A stretch of DNA of 64,000 bases from contig JAWKYG010000006.1 in NCBI GenBank assembly GCA_041396585.1, positions 225,480 through 289,479 on the forward strand, in the 5' to 3' direction. This document shows positions 54,282-63,704 of this stretch, piece by piece. Both the position numbers and the translations under genes were made by a program. Under the pieces are notes generated by a model. It was given only the letters and a program-made list of their open reading frames with translations, ran no database searches and was not told the origin of the DNA. Numbering within the stretch: position 1 is the stretch's first letter; each line of letters begins with the position of its first letter. This DNA comes from JAUIAI01 sp041396585. Lineage in GTDB: Bacteria > Pseudomonadota > Gammaproteobacteria > Burkholderiales > Burkholderiaceae_E.

Positions 54282-55684
54282 ATGCGCCTTCCGAGCCGTA
54301 CCGTCATCTGGTGCTTTGCGCTACTGATGTTGTTGCTGGTGCCGCCGCTGGCGGTGCTGGCCGATCAGCGCGATCACGGCGATGCTGGATTTTCTGCGCG
54401 AGGCGGCCGGATTCCGCCGGTAGCTGGATCATCTACGTCGGCACGGCCACCAATGGCCATATCGGTGCCCGTGCTGCTCGTATCGCGACCTTTCCGAACT
54501 GGTTTCGCTCGCCGCAGCTTGCGCGTTCGGTTCGCGCGCCCAAGTGGCCGCCGCATCCGATCTGGCTGTTGGCGGCGCTGGCGTTGTTCGCTTGGCAATG
54601 TCTTGCTGCCCGGCTCGTTCAGCGCCGAGCCGGTGCTGGCCCAAAGTACTTCTATCTGTTCGCGCTGGGGGTCAGGGCCTATCTGGCACGCGATGTTCGC
54701 ACCAGCCGGGTGATCGCCTGCGCGCGCTGGGGGCTGCTGATCATGCTGGGCGCCAGCCTGATCATGATGGTGCTCAACCCGGACACCCTGACTTACAACG
54801 AGGAGCTGACCCGCGCCAGCTTCATCACAGTGCGCCTATGGGGCCTGGGCTCGAACCCGAACTCCATCGCCGCGCTCGGGGCTGATGCTCACGGTGCTCC
54901 CCGGCCTGCACCCGGCGTTCGGCAACATCATCCTCACGCTGACCGGCATCGGTGTGGGCGCGGCCGTGGTGCTGCTCGCGCAATCACAGACCGTCTGGAT
55001 CGCCGCGGTCGTGGTGCTGCCGTTGCTTGCTGATCTTTCGCATGCTGGAGGTGAGCAGCCAGAACATGAAGCGGCGCCCGTTGAGCGCGCTTGGCCTGCT
55101 GCTGATCACCCTGGCGGGCGTGGCCTGGCTGGCCACCGAGCTGGCCGCCGTGGACTATGACGCGGTGTACGCCGCTATGCAGGCAACGCCGCCAAGACCG
55201 AGGGCCTGACCCTTCTGGCTTGCCCAGCCAGGTGGCCAATGCGGGCTTTGACGACTCGTTCAGCGGCCGCGCGAACATCTGGGCCCTGGCGGCCGACCTG
55301 GCCGTGGACAACCCCTGGTTCGGCTACGGGCCCTCGGCCTGGGATCTGGAGTTCCGCCGGGCCGCGCAGATGCCGTTCGCATTCAGCGCCCACAACCAGT
55401 TCTACCAGTCACTGAGCGTCGGCGGGCGGCTCGGCGGGCTGACCCTGGCGATCTATGCCATCACCCTGGCCTGGTTCGCCTGGCGCACGGTGCGTGCCGG
55501 GCGTGGCCTCGGGCTCGTGCTGGTGCTGATCCTGCTGATCCGCGGTATCTCGACTGCGCTGGAGAGCACGATCGTGATGACCGCCGATGCCTTCCAGCAT
55601 CTGCTGGTGCTGTCGTTGCTGATGGGCTGGGCTGGCGTAGGCGCCGCCATCGGCCCTCGAGGCTTCGCGCCCGCAGCACGGTGA
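54282..55684 (+). CDS. O-antigen-ligase/polymerase-like membrane protein, frame broken
   Basis: From MRLPSRTVIWCFALLMLLL, hydrophobic segments continue through several frame changes (near 54370, 54640, 54880 and 55020-55220). The end has the Wzy_C/WaaL-like signature SFSGRANIWALAADLAVDNPWFGYG followed by SAHNQFYQSLSVGG. Such ExoQ/RfaL-type proteins ligate or polymerise undecaprenyl-linked chains at the periplasmic face. It lies 104 bases after the WecA-like gene. The many breaks make the middle unreliable. Confidence 0.72.
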
Positions 55685-55712
55685 CCGGCGAAGGCGCGAT
55701 GCAAAGCAGCAC

Positions 55713-56556
55713 TCATGCAGGCTGCCCCGCCCGTGCTGCCTCCGGTAGCGCCTCCGGTAGTGCCTCCGGTGATCCTCCCACAGCCCGCCCGCAGCGCCGC
55801 CTGATCGCCGGGAGCGCAACGCCCGATCTCGCGGTACGCTCAACCAGCCTCGCCACCAATGCCGCGCCAGGTGCTCGGCGCGCTCGAGCGGATTGCGCCC
55901 GGCATGTGTCGCGCACGCTGCCCGCAGACACTCGGCATGGCAGGGCCAGATCTCGGAGCTGGAAAGGCTGCCCTCGTGCACCCGAAAGGCGGCCAAATAG
56001 TCGTGATCTGGATCGGCGCGGCCAGGCGTGCCAAACGCAGCCAGAGGTCGTAATCCATCGTGTAGCGCAGCGCGGTCGAAAAGCCGCCGGCCGCCAGAAG
56101 AAATCACGCCGGATGAAGGTGGCCGGATGCGGAATGATGTTGCCGCGAATCCAGGTTGGGCCAGCTGAACGGCTTGGTGGTGAAGTCGTTGTCGCGCACC
56201 TCGCCGTCGATCACCATCTTGCAGCAGCAGAGCACTGCGCACATCGGGCTGGCGTGCGAACGCACCGACAATGGCCAGCGCCTGCTCGCCCAGATAGAAG
56301 TCATCGGAGTGCAGATGCGCAATGATCCCGCCATCGGCCGCCTGCACGCCAAGGTTCATTGCCGCCGAAGATGCCCGGCCTGATGTGCACGAGCGCGTCG
56401 CCGGGCACCGCCGCGATGATCTCTCGCGTGCGGTCGGTCGACCGCCGTCGACGAACACACGCTGGATCTCCACGCCCTGCTGCGCCGTCACCGAGGCAAT
56501 CGAGGCCGGCAGCCAGGCTCGCTGTTCAGTGTGCAGGTAATCACCGAGAACTTCAT
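55713..56556 (-). CDS. GT2 family glycosyltransferase, frame broken
   Basis: The start KFSVITCTLNSE, then LPASIASVTAQQGVEIQRVFVDGG, NLGVQAADGGIIAHLHSDDFY (DxD) and, after further frame changes, MDYDLWLRLARL and VHEGSLSSSE, give a GT2 enzyme of about 280 aa. The frame changes at least four times (56520, 56430-56390, 56240 and 56060). The tail in the last frame is PEALPEALPEAAR, coded by 12-bp repeats. It converges with the ligase-like gene, with 28 bases between the stops. An active enzyme is likely if the breaks are artefacts. Confidence 0.68.
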
Positions 56557-56559
56557 CGA

Positions 56560-58177
56560 TCAACATTCCCAAAGACAGCATGGCATTGTGGTCCACGCCC
56601 GGCGTAGCCCTCGCCGCGTGCTGGTGTGCCGTTCCAATCTGTTCATGAAGCGCTCAGGCCTGCAGGCAGCCGCGAACCAGGCGCACGCCAGCAGCGCCCC
56701 AACGCGCTGCGCAAACCGCGCCAGCAGATCGAGCACCTCGCCTGCCAGCCAACGCCCGGGACGGGCGCAGGGCCAGCAACAAGGCCAGCGCGCAGGCAAT
56801 GATGATAAGTGCCAGCCGCAGCGGCGCGGGCATGGCCAGCGGCACCAACTGTTCGGCCACCGCCGCCGACGCGGCCACGGCCAATGTGCAGAGCGCCGGT
56901 GCGATCCACAAACGCATCAGCGCGCCGGCCGACATCTGCACGGCCAACAACGTGGCCCGCACGATCACTGCTGCGCGCAGGTAATACAGCGCACAGGTGG
57001 CGGCCGCAAACCACGCCAGCGACGCCTGCGCCGCCACCCACCACAACACCGCGAGCCAGATAAGCACCAACGGCAACTGCAGCCGCAGCTCCTGCTCGAT
57101 GCGCCCCGACGACCACAGCACCGGCACGGCCATGCCCATGATCAACAGGGCCGGCATGGCCAGCGACAGGCCCCGCAACACCACGGCACCGGCCACCCAG
57201 GCGTCGCCATAGACAGCAAGCACCAGGGTCTCGGCGGCGACCGCCGCGCCGACGAACACCGGTGTCAGCAGCAAGGCCACCACGCCGAACATGCTGCGCA
57301 AGCCATGGCGCAGCCGCGCGGTATCGTCCTGCACACCCGCGCTGGCCGAATAGAACACGTTTTGCAGCAACGCCAACACCTGCACCGAGGGCCCGCTGAC
57401 GAAGTTGCCCAAGGTGGCATACAGGCCCGCGCCGGTCGCATCCAGCACCCGCGGCACCACCAGCCGGTCCAGGCTGGTCATCAACCAGTTCAGCAGGCTG
57501 GTGAGAAACGCGGTCAGGCCGAAGCGCACGATGCCCAGGCCCGGCCCATGACGCAGCAGCGGCCGCAGCGGGTGCGGATGCCACCACAGGCAGAGCAGGG
57601 TCTCGATCGTCGCCTGCACCAGAAACGCCGCCACCAGCGCATACACACCGGCACCCAGCCAGGCCATGGGAATGCCAATGCCCACGAAGCCGATCGCATA
57701 GCCGATCACCGCGGCCAGATTCACTTCCTTGAAACGCATCTCACGGCGCAGCAGCATCTGCGCGGTGGTGCCCAGCGAATGAATCAGACAGGTGAGCGAC
57801 AACCAGCCCAGCACATCGCCATAGCGGGCATCGCCATACCAATCACCGATCACCGGCGCGCCGAACCACAGCAGCGCCGTGACAAGCGCGCCCAGCAGGA
57901 ACTGCCAACTGAACACGAAGCGAATGTCGCGCTCACTGACCTGCGGCCGCTGAATCAGGCTGTAGGCCAGGCCCACGTCGGCAAAGAAACCGCTGAACAG
58001 AATCACCACCACGGCCACGGCAAAGAGGCCGTATTGCTCGGGCCCGAGCATGCGCGCCAACACCACCTGCGCCACGATCTGCAGCGTGGCCCGAATCAGG
58101 GTGCCCGCAATGCCCCACAGCACGCCGCCGATGCTGCGCCCGGTGAGATCCGCGCAATCCTGGTCGGCCGAACTCAC
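56560..58177 (-). CDS. Second Wzx-type flippase (frameshift near the C-terminus)
   Basis: The protein has about 500 aa with 12-14 membrane segments (MOP superfamily), starting RSIGGVLWGIAGTLIRATLQ, and LARMLGPEQYGLFAVAVV. From the ATG at 58177 the frame is open to 56654, but after LALRPSRALAG the better continuation is in another frame (EVLDLLARFAQRV, ending at 56560), so an indel near 56755 is likely. It is a different protein from the flippase at 15669-17093. The start overlaps the GT14 stop by 4 bases. Confidence 0.88.
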
Positions 58178-59217
58178 GATCCGGCGGCCTGTCCGGGTTG
58201 ATCGGGAGACTTGCCCTGCCCTGCCCGGTCAGCCTGCGCGACGCGCTCGGGCGGCCCGTTCTCAGGCGCGTTCCCGGCCAGTTGCGCCAACAAGGCGACG
58301 CGCACCGGCGCCTGCGGATCATCGGGAAACTTGCGTGCGAAGTAACGCCCACTGGCACGCAGCGTCGGCAGATCATCCATGCCCAGCCAGCGCGGGCGTG
58401 CGCCCTCGAACGGGCTGACCCACAGATTGCCCGGCGCCACGCGCAAACCGGCATTGGCCAGCACGGTGGGCACCATCAGCTCATCGGGCGAAAAGATCGA
58501 CTGAAAGCGCGCGCACTGCGCCGGATCATCCGCGGCCCGCAACAAGGCCTCGCAGCCGCGCCGGTTGGCACCGAACCAGGTGCCGCCGGCAGCCGCGCGC
58601 AGCGCACCGGGATGCGCCCGCGCCGAGAAATCGAACAAGCGCCCCGTGAGCCACTCTGCCGCCCGCGCGCGCCAGGCCAGCCCGCCGCCGCGCGCCTCGC
58701 GCGCCCGCTCCGGAAAGGACAAGCCGTGGCGATTCACCGTGGCATAGCCGGGCTCGAAATACGCCTCGTGCAACAGCCACTGCAGCCGGTACAGCGCCGA
58801 GCCCTCGGGCGCCCAGGCGCGATACGCAAAGCACATGAACGCGATCGGGTCGGCATCCAGAAAAACGTGATCCACGGCCACATCATGCGCATCGGCGCTG
58901 ATGTAGGCTTCGAACTCGGATAATGGTCGCAATGGCAGATCGACCGGCGTCAGCAGCTGGAAGTAATCGCAGTTCAAATGCTCGATCGCATGGCGAACCG
59001 TTTTTGTGATCGCCCGCATCGTGCCCCAGCCGGACCAGCCCGTGGCCTCGGGCTCGGGCACGAAGAAGGCATTCGGCCGGTTGATGCGCAAATCCGCCTG
59101 CTGGCCGAAATCATGATGAATCAGCACCGGGTAGCCGGCCAGAGCATCCACCAGTTGGGCGAGCGTCTCGGGGCGATGGATGGCGGATTGGATTCCGAAA
59201 ACAATGTTTGGGCGCAT
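58174..59217 (-). CDS. GT14-like (core-2/I-branching) glycosyltransferase
   Basis: The 347-aa protein has MRPNIVFGIQSAIHRPETL and FQLLTPVDLPLRPLSEFEA, typical of the Branch (GT14) family, which in bacteria builds EPS or cell-surface glycans. FYRLQ-type (ALYRLQWLLH) and TWFGANRRGCEALL segments fit the acceptor side. The last about 40 residues are a charged, Pro-rich tail. It is coupled to the flippase by a 4-base overlap. The frame is intact although several neighbours are broken. Confidence 0.78.
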   Translation of the reverse strand: MRPNIVFGIQSAIHRPETLAQLVDALAGYPVLIHHDFGQQADLRINRPNAFFVPEPEATGWSGWGTMRAITKTVRHAIEHLNCDYFQLLTPVDLPLRPLSEFEAYISADAHDVAVDHVFLDADPIAFMCFAYRAWAPEGSALYRLQWLLHEAYFEPGYATVNRHGLSFPERAREARGGGLAWRARAAEWLTGRLFDFSARAHPGALRAAAGGTWFGANRRGCEALLRAADDPAQCARFQSIFSPDELMVPTVLANAGLRVAPGNLWVSPFEGARPRWLGMDDLPTLRASGRYFARKFPDDPQAPVRVALLAQLAGNAPENGPPERVAQADRAGQGKSPDQPGQAAGS

Positions 59218-59301
59218 GACAGGCGGGCAACTTCCAACAAAGGGCTATGGTACGGACCCGCGCGCCCCGTGGCGTCCAAACATGTCACCGGCACGGCCGG
59301 C

Positions 59302-60282
59302 ATGAGCGAGGCCGCCGCGCCAGATGCGTCGCCAAAGCTGTCCCTGGTGCTGGCCACCCGGGGCGAAGGCAGCGGCCTGCCCCGCCTGTTCGCCAGCCTG
59401 GCGGCCCAGACCGAGCCTGGCTTCGAGGTGATCATCGTCGACCAGAACAACGACGACCGGCTGGCCGCGCCGCTGGCCGATGCACGCGCGCTCGGCCTGA
59501 ACCTCACCCATCTGCATCAACGCGAGGCCAATCTTTCGGCCGCGCGCAATCTTGGCACCGCGAACGCGCGGGCGCCGATCGTCGGTTTTCCCGACGATGA
59601 CTGCTGGTATCACCCGGCCTGCCTGGCACAGGTGGCGATGCGGGCCTGCGCCGCCACTGCCTCTCCGACCAATACCTATGAATCATCAGCGGCTGTCGGT
59701 GCAGCCAGTGTGGTCTCGAATCCGACGGCATCGCCGCTGGCCAGCGTCGTCGCGCACTGGGTGGAATCGCCACTGGCCGGCAACGCACCTGCCGCAAGCG
59801 CGCTGCAGCGGGAGCGCTGGCGGGCATTTCACGGTGGCGACGCCAGCTCAATCGCCCTGTTCATCCGCCGCGAGGCGCTCAATCGGGTGGGTGGCTTCGA
59901 TCCCCTGCTGGGGGTGGGCCGCTACTTCGGCGCCGGTGAGGAAACCGACCTCGTGCTGCGCCTGCTCGATGCCGGCGAACCCCTGCTGCGCGAGCCTGGC
60001 GCCATCGTGCATCATGCGCCCCCCGGCGGGCTCACCGGAGGCGTGCAGGGCTTCGCCGCGGTGCGCCAGCGGGCGCGCGGCACCGGGGCCATCTATGCCA
60101 AACACCGGCTCGCCTGGCCGATCATCCTGCGCGGTCTGCTCGGGCCTTGGCCGGCCGCGCTGCGCAACCGGCCGGGCCCGGCCGCGATCACCCAGGCCGC
60201 TGCGGTGACGCTCGGCCGGCTCGAGGGGCTCATGGCGCTGGCGCGCGCGACAGCCTCGGTCATGATCACGCCCACGCCATGA
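59302..60282 (+). CDS. GT2 family glycosyltransferase
   Basis: The 326-aa soluble GT-A enzyme shows LSLVLATRGEGSGLPRLF, VIIVDQNNDDRL, LSAARNLGTANA and the DxD-like GFPDDDCWY. FIRREALNRVGGFDPLLGVG and AGEETDLVLRLL follow, with TGAIYAKH near the end. The ATG at 59302 (MSEAAAPD) is chosen; its stop overlaps the next ATG by 4 bases. This gene is intact in the middle of the broken stretch. Confidence 0.9.
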   Translation: MSEAAAPDASPKLSLVLATRGEGSGLPRLFASLAAQTEPGFEVIIVDQNNDDRLAAPLADARALGLNLTHLHQREANLSAARNLGTANARAPIVGFPDDDCWYHPACLAQVAMRACAATASPTNTYESSAAVGAASVVSNPTASPLASVVAHWVESPLAGNAPAASALQRERWRAFHGGDASSIALFIRREALNRVGGFDPLLGVGRYFGAGEETDLVLRLLDAGEPLLREPGAIVHHAPPGGLTGGVQGFAAVRQRARGTGAIYAKHRLAWPIILRGLLGPWPAALRNRPGPAAITQAAAVTLGRLEGLMALARATASVMITPTP

Positions 60283-61492
60283 AGATCGCGCCGCTCAGCT
60301 ACCACGTCACCGACTATCGGCTGCCGCCATTCGTCGTTCCTGGCCGAACGGGTGCGCCATCTCACCCTGGTGCTGTCATCCGATCAATCCACCCGCGCTG
60401 CTCGCTCTGGCCTGGATGTGCGCGTGCTGGCCTCGCGTCGCTTCGAGTGTTCGCCGCCACCCGGCGGTTTTCAGAGACCGCGAGCCTGCATTCGCCTCGT
60501 GGGGTGGGGCCGTACGCTGGCCGAGATCGCGCCCGATGTGATCCATGCGCACGAATTCGGCCCACGCACCGCGATGGCCACGATCTTCAAGATGCGCAAG
60601 CGCGTGCCCATGATCGTCCACGCCGACCTCTCCGAACACACGGAGGCCGGCTCGCGTGCCCGTTCGCGCGCGATTCCGCGGCGCATGATCCTCGCCTGCA
60701 CCGACCGGGTCGCCGTCAACGGCGATAGCGGCGAGCGCTATATCCGCGCGCTGGGCTTCGCCGCCGAGCGCATCGACCGCCTGCCCTTTGCCACCGACAC
60801 GACCGTTTTCGATCCGGCCATGGTGTCCGATCCGGCCACGGTGTCCGATCCGGGCACAGTGTTCGATCCGGGCACAGTGTTCGATCCGGCCGCGCAGGGC
60901 GCCCCGGCCGGCAATGAGAAAGAGAAAGTGTGCCGCCGACGATCCGCTGCGCCTGCTCTATGTCGGCAGACTCATCGAACTGAAGGGGCTGGAGGGTTTC
61001 ATCGATGCGCTCGCGCAGGCAGTGGCAAATCGCCCTGAACTCGGTGGCAGATTCACCCTCGCCGGCAGCGGCGATCGCGCCGCGGTTATCGCCGCCCGGC
61101 CCTGGCCGGCAAACCTGACACTGAGTCTCGTCGGCGAGGTGCTATATCGTGACTTGCCCGTTGGGTCCTGGCTCACGATGCGCTGGTGTTCTAACGCTCT
61201 GCGACACCTGGGGCATGGTGGTCAACGAAGCCATGGCCATGGCGCGCCCGGTGCTGGCAGCGAACTGAGCCAGGCCGTCTGCGAGATGATTCGCGATGGG
61301 CAGAACGGCTGGCGTTACGACCCGCGCGACCCGGCACGAACTCGGGCCGCACTCGATCAACTGCTGACCAGCAATCGCCGAACAACGACAACGCCTGGAC
61401 GGGCGGCGCGCGATACCGCGCTTAGCCTGGCGCCCGAGCCGGTGGCGGAGATGATCATCGAATCCTGCCGTCGGGCGATGGCCGGCCGCTGA
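60279..61492 (+). CDS. GT4-like glycosyltransferase with tandem repeat, frame broken
   Basis: The start MKIAPLSYHVTDYRLPP is coupled by ATGA to the GT2 gene. After a frame change near 60340, DVIHAHEFGPRTAMATIFK and PMIVHADLSEHT follow; another change near 60930 leads to LRLLYVGRLIELKGLEGFI and FTLAGSGDRAA. The region around 61140-61260 (SWLTMRWCSNALRHLGHGG) is again out of frame with the GT4 E-x7-E loop. Total about 404 aa. Between the two GT-B domains lies an 18-bp tandem repeat coding TVFDPG-like units. Confidence 0.7.
60802..60891. repeat. Five-copy 18-bp in-frame tandem repeat in GT4 gene
   Basis: Five imperfect units of 18 bp resembling ACGGTGTTCGATCCGGCC code for (T/M)V(F/S)DP(A/G) repeats. 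They sit between the two domains of the GT-B enzyme. Confidence 0.9.
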
Positions 61493-61620
61493 GGCGGGCA
61501 GATAGACACCCACACACGGCGGCGTGGTTCAACGAAACGAGCACAACGCGAGGTGGCGAGCGCCACAAGGCGACGCCTGCGCGCCACCGCGTTGCTGCAA
61601 CCGTGCGCGCGATGCGCGGC

Positions 61621-62226
61621 TCAATCGCCGTCGATGATCTGCGGCTGGCCACCGGGCCAACGATAGCGCGTGCCGCAATCGGCGCACACCGATTCACTGC
61701 CCCCGGCGCCGCCCTCGATCGCCACCCCGGGCAGCGGCACATCCAGCCCGTCAGACGCGCCGGCACCCCGTGCACCAGCGCATGATCGGGCACATCATGC
61801 GTGACCACCGCGCCGCCGGGAAGCGCCAGCGAACGCATAACGGCCGATGGTGACGCTGCAGACGATGGTGCTGTTCGCTCCCAAGGAGGCGCTGCGCCTG
61901 ACCAATGCGGGGGCGGTATTCATCCCTGCGCGACACATGCGCGCGCGGATTGAACACATTGGTGAACACCATGCTGGGCCCGCAGAATATAACGTCTTCC
62001 AAGGTCACGGCGTCATAGACCGCCACGTTGTTCTGCAAGCGGACATTGTCGCCACCAGCCGCGCCTTGTCGGCCACGAACACGTTCTGGCCCAGCACGCA
62101 GTCACGCCTCCGATCTGCGCGCCACCGCTCATGCACGAAGTGCCAGATGCGCGTGCCCGTACCAAGGGTGGCGCCATCATCGACGATGGTACCGGAGTGA
62201 ATCTTGACGCCCGGGTAATCAGCCAT
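61621..62226 (-). CDS. WbpD/WlbB-like hexapeptide N-acetyltransferase, frame broken
   Basis: From MADYPGVKIHSGTIVDDGATLG, the LbetaH sequence TRIWHFVH, CVLGQNVFVADKA, QNNVAVYDAVTLEDVIFCGPSMVFTNVFNPRA and VVTHDVPDHALVHGVPARL matches acetyltransferases that make UDP-2,3-diacetamido-2,3-dideoxy-uronic acids. The C-terminus carries a small Cys motif (GWMCRC ... CADCGTRY). At least three frame changes (near 62130, 62040, 61900-61850 and 61700) must be assumed. No wbpA/B/E genes are in the window, so the sugar precursor would have to come from elsewhere. Confidence 0.72.
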
Positions 62227-62291
62227 GGAATCCTGCCACGCTCCCAATGAAGAGTCGGCGCAACCCACGAAGGGCCCGCGAATCCAAGCGA

Positions 62292-63704
62292 TCAACGCAC
62301 CAGCGTTTCGCCACCGGCCAGACTCAGCGAGACCCTGCCGTCCCAGAGCAGCGCCGCGCGGCAGATTGTCGCACCGTTGAGCCTGGCCGCCTCGCGCAAC
62401 GCCGCGATGGTGTTCTCGCCGCGAATCGGGTCACCCAGGGAGGTGACATTGTCTGGCGGCGACACATGGCCGTAGAACAATGTGGACTGCATGCCCAGCG
62501 CCGCGCCCAGCATCGCCCAGCGCATCAGCGCGGTGGCCGCGGCCGGCTCGTTCGCCCGAAAACTTCCCCGCTCGCCCGCGCCGACCTCGCTGAGCCACAT
62601 CGGCAACGACGGCCAGTCGCTGGCCGCCAGCTTGGCACGATAGCCCTCGATGACATCGATCAGCTCGCTCGGCTTGCGCTTGTAATCGTAGAAGTGCACC
62701 GAGAGCGCATCGATATGATCGCCACCACGGCCGCTGCCGCCCGGCAGCGTGACCGGCGCATTGAGAAAACGCGTCACCGAATGCTGATCGGGCTTCCATT
62801 GATCGGCAAAGCCCGAGGCCAGAATCGGCACCCCGAGATCCGCCTGCTTCATCGTGTAGACGATATTGGCCAGATCGCTGGCCGAGCCGCTGAAAAACGG
62901 CTGCGGCGCATCCGGCAGATGCTCCTTACCCCAGGCCGGCGTCCAGCGATCATCGTAGGCCGTGGCGCCCGCGGTCCACGGAAAGGTCGGCTCACCCCAG
63001 GCCTCGAATGCCGCGATGCGCTCGCCATAGCGCGCCTTCACCGCACGCATATAGCGAATCAGCGCCGCATGCCCAGCCTCGTTCGGCGGGCTGGCGATCC
63101 CATGCCAGGAAGGCCAGCGCGTGGGCTCATCCGGGTACAGCTGATAAAAGCCCGGCATGCCGAAGATCAACCAGATCACCGGGTGCCCGGCGGTGGCCTC
63201 CATCCAGGCATCCATGTAACGCCAGTCGTACTTGCCAGGGGCGAACTCGATGTTCGACCAAAAACCGCGCTCCTCGAGCCCGTCCACCTCCACCTTCATC
63301 GTGCGCACATAGCCATACGGATAGGTGGGCGGCGGAATCCTGCCGCGACCGCCGCGCTTCCAGGCTGGAATGTGCAGGCTGACATGCATGCCCAAAAAAT
63401 GCTCGGGCACTTTCACCGGAGAATCGGGCGTGACCAGCGTCTGCCACGCCCAGCCTGACGAGCTCGCGCCCTCGCAGCTGGCCGGTGCCGCCGCCTTTGC
63501 ATCGACCCGCCCCGGGCCCGCCTTCACGGCGCCGCCTGCAGCGCCGGCCGGCAAGGCCAAAGACAACATCAGGCAACAGACGGCCAGGCGCCAACCGCCG
63601 CGCCACCCATGAGCAATCAATCCGACGAAACCGGTCGAAGAACGCGATGACCAACACGACCGCAAGCGGCCGTCAGTCAGCGAATGAGTAAGCGCAGAAA
63701 TCAT
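62292..63704 (-). CDS. GH39-like secreted glycoside hydrolase
   Basis: About 470 aa from the ATG at 63704, which gives a long N-region before the signal-like hydrophobic segment (LAVCCLMLSLALPAGAAGG). The remainder is a clan-A type TIM barrel: HVSLHIPAWKRG, PVIWLIFGMPGFY, FEAWGEPTF (Glu238, candidate acid/base; the usual NEP reads GEP) and MWLSEVGAGERG (Glu373, candidate nucleophile). YSVHFYDYK-like sequence lies between. It probably acts on the EPS outside the cytoplasm. The substrate and exact family are uncertain. Confidence 0.65.
   Translation of the reverse strand: MISALTHSLTDGRLRSCWSSRSSTGFVGLIAHGWRGGWRLAVCCLMLSLALPAGAAGGAVKAGPGRVDAKAAAPASCEGASSSGWAWQTLVTPDSPVKVPEHFLGMHVSLHIPAWKRGGRGRIPPPTYPYGYVRTMKVEVDGLEERGFWSNIEFAPGKYDWRYMDAWMEATAGHPVIWLIFGMPGFYQLYPDEPTRWPSWHGIASPPNEAGHAALIRYMRAVKARYGERIAAFEAWGEPTFPWTAGATAYDDRWTPAWGKEHLPDAPQPFFSGSASDLANIVYTMKQADLGVPILASGFADQWKPDQHSVTRFLNAPVTLPGGSGRGGDHIDALSVHFYDYKRKPSELIDVIEGYRAKLAASDWPSLPMWLSEVGAGERGSFRANEPAAATALMRWAMLGAALGMQSTLFYGHVSPPDNVTSLGDPIRGENTIAALREAARLNGATICRAALLWDGRVSLSLAGGETLVR

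Noticed and set aside
56531..58201. 556-codon plus-strand open frame antisense to the second flippase
   Set aside because: Low-complexity Gln/His/Arg composition and full overlap with a polytopic membrane protein gene.
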